This document shows positions 1 through 11,000 of a stretch of DNA of 64,000 bases, in pieces (the first letter of the stretch is position 1; each line of letters starts with the position of its first letter). The notes under the pieces were generated by a model that was not told the DNA's origin, searched no databases, and was given only the letters and a program-made list of their open reading frames with translations. The stretch covers positions 12,380,501 through 12,444,500 of the forward strand of contig AP031352.1 of the NCBI GenBank assembly GCA_037833965.1. The letters are read 5' to 3'. Source of the stretch: Marchantia polymorpha subsp. ruderalis (taxonomy: Eukaryota; Streptophyta; Marchantiopsida; Marchantiales; Marchantiaceae). The translations under genes and the position numbers were made by a program.

Positions 1-66
1 TCTATCTTATCCTATCATGACCTCCTGATTGAGATTATTCTTCCTAAAGCTCTACTTGCATCACAG

Positions 67-3000
67 CTAGAAGCGGTAAGGCAGCCACCCTTGAATTACC
101 GTTATTGGAAGATAAGAGTAGACAATTTATATGTGTTGGTGTTCTTAAATATCTTGAGCATTTTTGCTTCAAACTTTTGTTTCTAATGTTGTACGATTGC
201 AGGGGAACCAGTACCGTCCAACAAAGATTCCTCTGCATTCAGTGAGGCCCTTCCTGTTCAAAGATGTAAGTCTCATAGCAAGATGATATCATCATACTTG
301 AGTCATCTACTGTCAGCAGTAGAACATCAAAACCTCCTGACACATGTGCCTTGCAGATATCCTTTAAAGACGAGCCGGACCTTGATGCTAATGATCAAAA
401 CGCTGTTCTGGAGTTTCTAGGTCAACAAGTGAGCTTCCAACCAACCATACTTCCAACCAAGTGTTTTGTACTGGATACTGTATGATTAGTTCTCAGTTTT
501 TACTTCAGTTCTAGACTATCGTATTCTCCTCATACCTGATTTCGTCTGTAAAGCATTAAACTGTAGTGGTTCTCTCTGTCTTTATTCACAGGACTGTTGA
601 TCGGACTTTGAAACTCAACGAATTCCGATTTGAAGTCATTTATGCGAGTGGCGCTAACTATTTGTCTGTATCAAATATGAATTAAGATTTGTCTTGCTGT
701 TAGGTACAAGACTTGATTTCCCAAGTTCAGAAGAAGCCAGACAAAAGTCCAGAATCTCAGGTTCCTCTGGTGCGACTTAGGGTCAGTTCAGGAACCCTGT
801 GCGTGCTCCTGGTTTGTATATTGTCAGCAGTAATTTACACTAAATCGAAATATTCTTGTAGTACGAGGCTGAAGACTATTTTCACTGCTCATCTGAATAG
901 TCGCTAGGCCCTGTGTATGTTCTCTTGTTAAAAATCAATCTGTGGTGGTTTGTAAGTTACTTGATTCAGTTATTATCTTTCTATATCGGAGGCTAACGGT
1001 GAATTTCTTATGTTTTATCTGTTGTGACAAGGTAGACTACACAGGATTCACGACAATAAACCCCCAACGATTTGGTCAGAAGTTTGTGGGCAAGGTAGCG
1101 TGTTTTGCAGGAAAGATAACTTACGTTGTCTTTTTATATTCTCCTTGTTGATATTGTGCAATCACATGTCTGTTAAGTTGCGTTCCACAATTGCCTATGT
1201 TCGTACAATAAACAAATTAAGAATGAACTTGTATTTAACAGGTTGCGAATCCCAACGACATTCTTTTATTTACAAAAGCTTCTAAGGCTAGAAGGGCGAA
1301 GCAAGGTAGATTTCAGGCTTTTTGGACTCTAGGTTTTTTTCAGTACGATTGCTTGGCAGTATATGCTGTAATACAGTTCGAGCTCATCTTGGGTCTTACA
1401 TTCTTCCCCGGAAGCCAAAAACCAGAGCATGAATCGTTTTGACTGTGCTCACTCAGTCCAGTGTACGTTACAAATTTACAGAAGAAGGAGAAGAAGATGA
1501 AGCATTAGGACCTGAAGAACTGAATCAGCAGAACATTGAGGCCCTAGTTGCAGAGTGCAATCTCGTAAGTTCTGCTTTTATGAGGTGGTTGATCTTGAGT
1601 TCCTAGTGCTGGTCAGCTTTTGGCCGCAAGCTGTTGTACAGGTTCCATGTACGGCTTGTTGTCATAACACCTGAGATCAAGAATACAAACATTTGCTGCT
1701 TTTGTCTTTGTGAAAAATAGTAACATGAGAGTAGACGGTAGAGCTCGCCAAGGTTGTCTAACTAAGGAGTCTTTTTGGGCCCACAGAAAATGGAAATCTT
1801 GCCCGTAACCGAGTTGGGGGAGGCGCTCCATGCTTTTGTCAACAAGGATGATAAACAAGCGTTTCATCTATGCGTGCAGCACAATTTGGATGAGACACGG
1901 GTACGAATCGAAATATGTTCTCTAGTAACAAATGAGCTTGAAGATGAAGTCTTACAATCCTTCTGGAACTGTTGCGTATAAACTGTAGGGGTTTTGCATA
2001 GTCTAAAGTTGGGTTGCATTTTCCTATCAATCTTTTGTGCAGAACAAGCTTGCCAAGGAAGATGCGGATGAAATGAAGGAAGAGAAGGATGTAATAGAGA
2101 AAGTTACGATGCACATGCAGGCAGGTTTTTTTTCGTTCAATCCAATTTTGGAAGAATTGAAAGTGCTACGCCAAGAATTCAAGGTACAAAATGCTGCCTT
2201 GACTACTGCACAATATGAAATCCGAGAGTTGAAGTTATTTCACAAAAGTTTTGAGAATATCATGATTGATATTTCTGGACAGATCCAAAAATATCAAGTA
2301 TAATCTTCTCAAAACTTTTGTGAGATACCTTCAACTCCCGAATTTGATATTGTGCAGCAGTCAAGTAAGTATTTTGTACCTTGAATTCTTGGCGAATCAA
2401 TTCTCTCTACGTACGTCATATCATTGTTAGACATAGGCTTGGAATTGAGGAAGGACGTTGGTTTAATATTGATAGGAGTGATTGTATTTGTAGATTATGT
2501 CACGGTGGGTACATTGAGGATGAAGAGCATGTATTTGTTACTTGTTCTAGTTACGAAGACACTAGGCTTGCTCATAATATAGATGTGGAGAATTTTTATT
2601 CTTTATTACAGTTAGTTCCTTTCGATTTTGGTTGTTAAATTATGGACATTATTAATTACTACTGTAGTGTTCTTGGCACTAGCTAGGGATTGACCTTTGG
2701 GGTCTTTTCTCTTGTTTGTGGTTTCGCTTGTATTGTGTTTCTCAGCCTTTTGACCCTTTGGGTCCCCCGGGCTTGGTCTATTACCATTTACCATATATCA
2801 ATACTTGCGTGTGGTGACGAAAGGAACGTCATGTTGACCGTTATCTACTTTGAAGAACGTTTTATGTCCAAATCTGCAAACGTGGAACGTGGATTTAGAG
2901 ATTTACTATCACTACCTGAACTGATGCTGAAATATAATCTTTGATTTGCTTGACAATTTGCTTTATGTATCGATCTTTGTCTAGAATAGCACCTGAGAAA

Positions 3001-5247
3001 ATACACGTGTTCAGGCGGTACATTTCCCATACTTATGTACTGTGTCAGGTAAATGTTGAAGGGAAATTAGATATCTTAAGAAGCATTCACCTCTGTTAGA
3101 TCAGTCATCTATAGGTTGATCAGCTTTTGTTCCTTGAACTATACAGCAACGAGAAGCCGAGGCTATTTCCAAACGGGGAGCTGGACCATCTGGATTATCT
3201 ACTCAGCTTGATCAGGTAGTAATGTTTGTGGTGGCTACATACACATAGAGTTGGAAGTTGTAATCGAAACATCCTGTGATTCAACAGAATGACAAGAAGG
3301 GCTATTTGCTATTCGAAGTTCAGTTGCTGCAGCGAGGTTTTAAAGGTTTTTCTTTGCGGATTTCATGCATGATTGTCTCTCTCTTTCTTCAACGTTTTCC
3401 TTCTGTACTAGTGGTTCGGCTCGAAATTGCAGTTGAGAGGAAATCTGTTGAATACTGTTTTTTGTACCGCAGAGTTGTTCATTGCCTGGAGGGTACCTTG
3501 AGTTAAGGAATTTTGAGTAGATGAAGTTTCCATTTGTTCGAAGCAAACCTGCAGTTATCGGAACATCTCACTGAAGAAGTTACCTGGTGCCACGTCTGGG
3601 AATTTGCAGACGAACCAAGGCGGAAGCAAATATAAAGCGAAGGTTGAACCTAAATCAAGTGGTTTGCAAGACTTTAGCGATGATGAAGAAGTTATTGGTT
3701 TAGTCCCTTCACGAGGAAAACAACCCCTGAAGACCACCGGAAGAGGGAGAGGTAGCACGAGAAAATCTGTCGAACCTTCGGGAAGAGGCACTGCAGCTCG
3801 TGGCAGAGGTTCTCGTGGAGGAAAGTTGAAGCAAACTACTCTTGCAGATATGATGGGTGGAGGCTCAACCCAGGTTCGAAGTTCCACAAGGTGATGAAAT
3901 GCTTCTCTTGAGACCAGCTTGCACCGTGCTTTGAGTCGTCGTTGCCCGTTTACACTGTCTCTTGCAGCTATAATCTAGTTACTGCTCAACAGTAATTTAC
4001 CGCAATGAATGCCATCTGTCTGGAGGATGTACTCTCCTGAACCGATGATAGAAGTCTCAATCAAAGTTTCCCTCCAGTTTGATAGTTTGTAGTAAGTTAA
4101 CGTTGTAATAATACCTTGTTCCTCTTCGATCTGCTGTGTCTGTAATTGTGGTGATATTTGCTGCCTGCACCTGCTTGATTGAAATGATTTTCTGTAAGCA
4201 TTTGTCTTCACATTCTACATTCAGTTTGAAGGCCAACAGGAAGCATTTTTATGAGAACTGTCTCAACTTATCGTGACTTTACCTTGCTGGCACAGTCCGC
4301 AAAGAGAGAATTAATTATTGCTTTTGGTGGTCAAAGTGGCTTTTGTTTTAACATCTTGGAATGCTATGGCCGAAGCAGAATTGGTGCCAGCTCAGGCTCA
4401 GCTTCAGCAGTGGTGCAAATTCTGGACAGTGACGAGGAAGAAGCTGTACCTGCTGCAAGCGATGATGAAGACGATCCAGATGAGGTGCCTGAAGAGGAAG
4501 GCAGTGATTCAGTACGTTCCCCCTTTTGTTTCTTGTTATTCCTTCCCGCCAGCATGAAAGCAGACATCCGATTAATGAGTATACTGCAAGTGAAGTAATT
4601 CAGCAATCCAAAATGACTTCAGGACCCAGGACAAACTCCTGCAAGAGGCCGGAAAAGAGCTCTCCCGCGGGGACGAGGAAGAGGAGCTAAAACACAAGAA
4701 CCTCGTGCAAAGAGAGGACGTAAGTCTAGTCAACTGTCCAGTACTCCTTCTCACACGAACTATATCGAAGATGATTTAGAAGACGACGACGATGATAAGC
4801 CAGCACCTCGGGGAAGGGGTGGCACATCTACTACTGCGGTAAAGTGACATTACATAGCTTACCTTGCATCAGTTGGTTGTGTTTTGTATGTTTCAGACCG
4901 TCTAATGTCTTCTGCAATGTGGCTTATGTATTTTCAAAAATGAAGTAGTTTTTCTTCTTCGACTCTTACTCTATTTCCAGTTCCTTCAATGCTATTGTTC
5001 ATACATGAGGTATGGTTTTGTATGTGCTTCTTCTGTACGTAAACTCAGGTACTTAAGTGGATTTCTTTTGAGAAAGGAAAGCGACGTTTTGCCTTTCTAC
5101 GTGACAGTGTAGTTGATGACCTGGTTTTAGTTAGATTTGCAATTCCGAGTATCCGTGGACTGGCCTTCGAAGTCAAACATCACACCCTAAGCAATTTTTT
5201 GTTGATTCCAGGCAACCCGCAGGAGCTGGGGATCTCTAAGAAGATAA
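67..5247 (+). CDS. MRE11: MRE11 double-strand-break repair nuclease, C-terminal part (5' truncated by window edge)
   Basis: MRE11 is the Mn-dependent nuclease of the nuclear MRE11-RAD50-NBS1 complex, which senses and trims DNA double-strand breaks. Inferred exons: 67-75, 203-265, 357-428, 704-781, 1032-1094, 1242-1305, 1482-1564, 1787-1900, 2043-2120, 3147-3215, 3610-3890, 4379-4511, 4623-4838, 5212-5247. They join in phase into 453 codons including the TAA stop. Family blocks visible: GNQYRPTKIPLHSVRPF (203-), FTTINPQRFGQKFVGK (1047-), EELNQQNIEALVAE, KMEILPVTELGEALH (1787-) and FVNKDDKQAF. The tail is the usual acidic/Arg-Gly-rich, DNA-binding-like C-terminus with SDDEE, GRGRGS and DSDEEE stretches, and ends in RRSWGSLRR, close to the plant MRE11 terminus. 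The phosphoesterase active-site motifs lie upstream of the window. Weakest points are the 9-nt first exon and the acceptor at 3610; an extra exon near 3289 cannot be excluded. Identity is certain by motif order. Confidence 0.95.
2130..2800 (+). mobile_element. LINE retrotransposon 3' fragment inside an MRE11 intron
   Basis: The intron 2121-3146 of MRE11 is about 1 kb, much longer than its neighbours. Positions 2390-2638 encode the C-terminal tail of a LINE ORF2-type protein: a basic YVRHIIVRHRLG stretch, then a zinc-knuckle-like pattern CRLC ... EDEEHVFVTC (C-x2-C-x8-H-x4-C), ending at a TAA just after 2636. This pattern closes many plant L1-clade ORF2 proteins. Downstream sequence to about 2800 looks like a 3' tail with a run of short TTTG/GGTC-rich repeats. 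No reverse-transcriptase core is present, so this is a 5'-truncated, dead copy in the same orientation as the host gene. Element edges are approximate; no target-site duplication was identified. Confidence 0.6.
2169..2394. repeat. 226-bp imperfect palindrome in an MRE11 intron
   Basis: The sequence from 2169 reads cgccaagaattcaagg and the reverse complement of the sequence ending at 2394 reads the same. The outer ~90 nt of the two arms match at most positions, and the match continues with more differences to a centre near 2281-2282, leaving almost no spacer. The right arm runs directly into the LINE C-terminal fragment. An RNA copy within the pre-mRNA could fold into a long hairpin. Confidence 0.85.
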
Positions 5248-6846
5248 GGATTGCAGTTGTACAGTCTCAAAGTAGTAGATCGCTGTATAGGGATATTTGG
5301 CTTGACTGTGTAGAAAGAACAGGCCATAGCCTCTCCTGGAGAAGTACACACAATTTTTACTCGTCGAGGGCCTAATTGAACTGAGTCCTGTAGAGGGTAC
5401 AAAAAGTGGGGCCCCAGAAGACGTAAAAGTTTTAAGTAATTTTGATTGCGAATGTAGATTATTCCATTCAAGAATATTCTGAAGTGAAAGGCTACGTGTA
5501 TGCGTCGCGAACTATGGTATGACGTAGACAATTGAAAGAGTTTCTAGCACAGTAGAAGGTATAGACAGGTAACATACAAAAATCCGCGTAGATAGTCCTT
5601 GCCTGTCTTCATTTTGGCATCATGTGCTGCATTGATATACAAATGCCATACAGACTTCATTATGGGAAAGAAATGTCGCAAAAAAATCGAGCAGAGAGCG
5701 TACATGAGGGAATAAGGAAAACCGCAGTAAAGTCGAAGCCTCAGAGGAAACTTTTCCTGAGGCCTCGACTTAAGAGCGACTTGTCCTCGATGATTGACAC
5801 TGTGGCCCTCTGTTGTAGGAACTTGTCACTGCTCACTTGAACATATCGAGGAGCATCATGAATAACAAGATCTCATTATAACTGACTAAGGGCTTACTGA
5901 GCAAGATTTGATATGAACTGAACCTGAAGGATGAACCGAGTGGTGTCAAACGTGTTTTCAGTACTGTACTATCAACGCTTTTAGATATAGTCGCTTCATT
6001 TGTACTTCTATGCACACTGATCCTTATGACAACTCAGATGTTGTACAACCGCGTATGCCCCCACATCCAGGTAGAGATCCATGTCAAAGTTTCTATCACG
6101 CGGAGAAGTATCATAGAGTTGTCTGAGTGCTACATGTGAGATATCTATAACCCAAGAGAAAACAAACTCGTCTCGCACTGTCAGCGAATAGATAGAATCA
6201 AACGATAGAATACAGTTTACCTTCTTTGCTGACCTTGTGCGATAAGTTCTATGTTTGTAGTGTAAATAATCTAGGTTCAAGCAATGCAAAGCAAAACCTG
6301 GCTATTAAATAGCGGGACGCTGAAACGAATCGAAATGACTCAAGCGACTTTAAGATTAGATTTGGTGACCTTTATAGTAATGATGGACTCAATGGACCTA
6401 AATAATAGAAAAAATATATATAAGACAAAGATAGGTTCCAACTTATATGTTATGTAATATCTATGAAATTTATTGCTTAAATTATGATACAATCAATTAA
6501 GTAAAAAATCTCGTATGACCAAATAATCACTTCTCAACACACACCTTGTTTTTATGTATATAATTGCAACCAAATGTAAAATGCTAAATATTTGTTCAAG
6601 TAAATTATTTTCCCTGAATATGTATGTATGTATATATACGATTTCCTATACGATTCAAATGCTATGGTAATAGAAAAGTAATTTCTATAAATATTTCTAT
6701 CTTTATAAAACTTAAATCTTGATTATGTTATAAATTTATATATTACTTTTGAAAATGTATGAATAAATCTCATATTTTACATCAATACTTTACAAATCAG
6801 CATACCCTTAAGTATATCAGTTAATTATATTTGGATTTTATACAGC
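5248..6846. other. MRE11 3' flank and AT-rich spacer
   Basis: The MRE11 3' UTR must begin here; no clear canonical AATAAA signal near the stop was found. The only structured element noticed is the hairpin at 5729-5772. Open frames in this stretch are short, without recognisable motifs, and the sequence becomes strongly AT-rich after about 6400. I see no gene. Confidence 0.5.
5729..5772. repeat. Short inverted repeat / hairpin
   Basis: The left arm around 5729-5750 (aagtcgaagcctcag) pairs with the right arm 5751-5772 (ctgaggcctcgactt) with one mismatch and a 2-nt bulge, nearly without a loop. It lies about 500 nt beyond the MRE11 stop, so it could be in the 3' UTR or just outside it. Function unknown. 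Confidence 0.7.
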
Positions 6847-6975
6847 GTGGGGTTAGTTATTACTCGCTTAGGGCTAATCAACCCTCATCCTACTATACGG
6901 TTTTATCTGATTGGTCGAGCACTATATAGATGCTACTGTATCCCTATTACCCTGCATCGACCAAGTTATCATCCA
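6847..6975. mobile_element. Truncated MITE-like element, same family as 7949-8122
   Basis: Its left end (ggggttagttattact, then cttagggctaatcaaccctca) matches the terminal inverted repeats of the element at 7949-8122. Internally it carries an inverted ttggtcgagca / tgcatcgaccaa pair. The matching right terminal repeat is missing, so the copy looks truncated. Right edge is approximate. Confidence 0.55.
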
Positions 6976-7948
6976 TGTAATTTATTTCCATAAAAACATA
7001 TAAATATTTCCTGAAAAACCCAAAAAATTATCATCAATGATTCTATTATATACTGAATGTGTTATAAGAATTATGGATTTAATATTTCATTACACATTTA
7101 CTTCCCTAACATGAATTATTAAGAAAAAATTGAGTTAACAATTTCATGATGAATTCATGACTTATACTTGATAGTTTGGAAAATAAATAAATGAGATATC
7201 AAAATAGTTAGAATTGTCATAAATATGAAAAATAAGTAAATGAAAAATTAATATAAAAAAACATTTCTGATACATAAGGATTTTTCTTAAGATAAATATT
7301 CTAATAATTGTATGTTTATACCTTATTATATGTATTTGTTGCATGTTATGTTATGAAATAAACTTCAATTGAGTTGCATATATTGAATGATAACATTTGG
7401 CACTTGTATGATGTAAAATGTTATTTTCTGCTCGGCATTATTTTGAACTTATAATTTCTATAATTTATATATCTTATGAAAGTCCTAAATCTATTATTTT
7501 TCAAATATTTTATAAATTTTGGAGAAAATGCACCACGACAAATTTTTGTTCTGGAGAAAATGCACCACGACAAGAGTGCGGCCTGGAGGCGATTTTGCTC
7601 GCAGAATACGAGCAGTCCTTAACGTCATGGATGGTCCTGTAGCACCAACCGGTGATTGCGTTGTCCATAAAAGGCAGTACATCTGAGAACAAGATGCGTA
7701 TAGTACTTCATATTCCCAAGAGAAATCTTAATCGTGCTACATTTAACTCAAACCTCGAACACCAGATATGGATTTGTTACAGTTCGTACGGTTTTGATTG
7801 GATGTGTTTGCATATTCTTTCAGTACAATGATTTAAACAAAAGGTTATCTCATAGTTTATCGGGCACTATATATATCGATCTATCGGTGGTCAGAGCAAC
7901 AAATAATACATACGTTGTCATATAATAATACGTGATGTATAAAAGTAA
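6976..7948. other. AT-rich spacer with a short direct repeat
   Basis: No gene is seen. A 22-bp unit (tggagaaaatgcaccacgac plus aa) occurs at 7520-7541 and again at 7552-7573, spaced 32 bp apart, in a small less AT-rich patch (7510-7680). The short open frames here have no recognisable motif. Confidence 0.5.
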
Positions 7949-8122
7949 CGGTTAGTTATCTCTCATTTAGGGTTAATTAACATTCATTCTATTATATATA
8001 ATTTTATTATTGGTCGATGCAAGATAAGCAGCTTTGTTATTGGTCCATACAAGATACAGTAGTCAATAAGACCGTAGAGAATGGTGAGGGTTAATTAGCC
8101 CTAAGTGAAGTATAACTAACCC
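7949..8122. mobile_element. MITE-like element with ~40-bp terminal inverted repeats
   Basis: The left end ggttagttatctctcatttag, continuing into ggttaattaac, mirrors the right end, whose reverse complement reads ggttagttatacttcactta and then gggctaattaaccctca. The element is about 174 bp, non-coding, and has internal repeated ttattggtcgatgcaagata / ttattggtccatacaagata segments. Size, long imperfect terminal repeats and a second copy at 6847 fit a miniature inverted-repeat element; its superfamily cannot be assigned. Confidence 0.65.
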
Positions 8123-9805
8123 CATCCTATATAAAATCATCAACTAATAGATATATAGATATGACTATGAGTGAATGTGACTATGTTCTTGTGATATTCA
8201 ATATCCAATAACAATTCTTAGTTTTATTTTGTACGTGGAGGAGCAAAACTGCGATAGACAGACGAAGGTGTCTACTATTGTTGACAAGATTCTAACTGAT
8301 GTTTATGAGCGAGTTAGCTTGGCTTCGTTTCAATGCATCAAGAGATTGATTATTGGTTCAGGTCATCGATGAAGAGATGTCTTCCGATGCAATTGTTGTG
8401 TCTAGCTGCAGATTCTGCATTCTTTGAAAGTAAACTGGAGTTGTTTGGCGGACGAGACTAGAGTTGGAAAATCAGATGGGCAAGAATTAGAAGTTTGAGT
8501 TTAAAAGAGTACTCATAATTATGGAATTTTACTTAAAATCTCAAAATTAACTTTAAAAAAACTTCTCAGCGCTCATAAATTAAAGACTTATGGACTCCTT
8601 CCGTTTACTTCATGGACACAATCATACATGAAGTTGTTTGGAATGTCTTTAGCGTGCTAGATTCACGAGACATGCAAAAAAACTGTTTATTGGAGCTTGG
8701 AGGAAACCTCGAGCCACAGATTTCGGCATTTTTTGTCGACTGCATCCAGCTTTGAATTGGCAATTGCTACTCTAAAGATTATAAGAAAACAACTTCATTT
8801 CAATCTAAACATGCATTGAAAATTGGGTTGCAGATGGCTGAAGTTGATACAAGTAGAAACATTACATTGCTGCAATGTTTGAATTGACAATTTACACAAA
8901 ATGACATGGTGTGGCAAATATTTTGTCCCCAATTGTACCGAAACTATCATCAAGGACAACATACAAATGCATGGGCCTAATATCAAGCTCTATTTAGGAA
9001 TAAGAAGAAGATATTAAAATCCAATATATTGAGGAATGTTGAATTGTATTTTGACAAAACTTATACAACGTTCATATTCATAATCAAAGCTACAATAATT
9101 AACAAAATTTTATCCAATTCTTGAATGATAGTTTCAAGACTTGTTTTTTAATCCAAAAGAAAATGAGTAATACAATGGAAAACAATCACTCTAGCAAACA
9201 TTATGAAATTTTTCAAGATTCAAGAGTAAGTCTACTATGATATTGACATTTTTTAAAAATTCAATTCAATCTTTGCATTGATCATATGACTTTTCATTTT
9301 GCTAGACAAAAACTATGATTGCATATCATCAAAAAGATACCAAGAATGCAAAAAATGGCTGAATTGAATGATCATATAGTTGATCAATATCTCTGCAACA
9401 TTGTTGACATGAAGCTTCAAATTATTGCCCAAATTCTAGCACAAGTCTAGGATTTCACCTTGGTATTTGATAGAAGTGATCATCATGTTACAATTTTACT
9501 CAACACGAGTTTTTGTGTCATTGTTGAAAGTAGTTTAGATAATTTGCATCTTGTTGTGGTTTGACATTGTAGTTACTACAAAAAATATGGTCATGAAAAT
9601 TTCAAATTGCATAGATCAATGTAAAACCTAAAACTTCACCTTGTGCATCGTAGTAGGCCGGTTGAAAATCTATGGCTTACATGTACTTGTGTAGCTTCCT
9701 TGTTACGACCGAGCTGCCAATTTTGTGAAAACTGAGTTATCTTGCCAATCTGGTGGGATGACGCATCATTATAATCCAGAAGACCTTGCATTGCTATCAT
9801 CGCCT
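8123..9805. other. AT-rich spacer, no gene recognised
   Basis: Mixed-composition DNA without long open frames. Several stretches (8220-8480, 8640-8780, 9600-9780) are less AT-rich and may be decayed coding or repeat sequence, but no family motif can be read on either strand. Confidence 0.4.
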
Positions 9806-11000
9806 TTAAGGCCTTAAGCTCCTAAAATGTAACTCAAATTTTGATATGATGATACTCTCCCGCTTTGTTGTATCCTTGTACCAGTTAGCAACAAATACAT
9901 TCATTCCATTAATGTCTACTTCCGTATCTAGATGACAGCGGTACGCTACCTTGTAGTTATAAAATTGACATGGAGTATGGATTTGCACCAGTAGAACATA
10001 AAGCAGAATTTTTTCTCTAAAAATTAATCTATATGCATGTGGTAATCTGTATTGAATCTTCTCGAGCAATACAAATATCACTAACAATATGTTCATCAGT
10101 TTTCAAATCACATCTTGTTGGCTGGTCTTTGGCAAGTATACGAATATTAGCACGGATAGCTTTTCTCATGTTTGCGATGATGCTATCACCCCTTCCGAGG
10201 AAGCATCAATTTGGTAGGAGTAACGCTTGTAGTGATGATCTCATCTGGGTCATAACCCAAATCCACCATACCGCTCTATATGTGCAATATTGCTTCTTGT
10301 GCTGGGGAGATGTTGTATGGATGCTTGTTAGCAAAAATAATTATAACACGCTCGTCTGAGCTTTAAATTGGATAGACAATTTTATTACGTGCACCAATGA
10401 ACTCTCAAATATTGCGAACTATACTTTCCTTCTATCAACAACGCTTTCAATTTTCTTGTTGGACACAAGAGGATGACAATTCATGAGAGGCAACAGAGTC
10501 TGGAAGCACCAATAAAGCTTGAGAGTTAAAAAGGCAACCTCCATAAACGCCTCCATCATGTAACCCTGAAAGCAATGGTTCTAAACCTAGAAAAGATACA
10601 TCATGTACAAGGAGTGTGTTTCTTGGAAGAGTAAGGTATCTTCCACTAATGTATCACCTCTTGGAGTATACATTCCCGACACATGCATTGCATCTACATT
10701 ACTCTAGAGTCTCTCAAATAGGGATACCTTCTAACCAAATGAATATAGCTGCAATGCTTTCTTCACCACAAAAAACACATCAAAGATCTGAACAAGCTTG
10801 TCAAAAGCTAAGGCACAACCTAGTAGCGGTTATTTGGTTAATATCCTGATCTGATCACAAGTTTCATCGCTCATTTGTTCAATAATCTTGTCATACTTAT
10901 GTAGCAAGCAACCAATCTGATTATTTGGAACTAACAAACGAGTCAAACGTGATCAATCTTGATCCTACGTCCTTGTCTTCCTCGTTGGATACAATGCTCC
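9806..11000 (-). pseudogene. Decayed KH-domain RNA-binding protein gene
   Basis: On the minus strand two KH-domain cores can be read in different frames. About 10960-10840 gives RLLVPNNQIGCLLHKYDKII followed by QIRILTK, where the usual GxxG loop has become HKYD. About 10200-10030 gives GDSIIANMRKAIRANIRILA and then DICIAREDSIQITT. Between them are degraded pieces such as IIIFANKHPYN and SPAQEAILHI, typical of the third strand/helix of plant poly(C)-binding-like (HEN4/FLK-type) KH proteins. Stops and frameshifts separate all pieces and no start or splice structure survives, so this is a relic copy. Plant proteins of this type carry several KH domains and act in RNA processing. Boundaries are approximate. 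Confidence 0.7.

Noticed and set aside
3276-3506. 76-codon plus-strand frame inside MRE11
   Set aside because: It opens right after a plausible acceptor (3288) but its residues do not match MRE11, and every donor in it gives the wrong phase for the next secure exon except a weak one; treated as intron.
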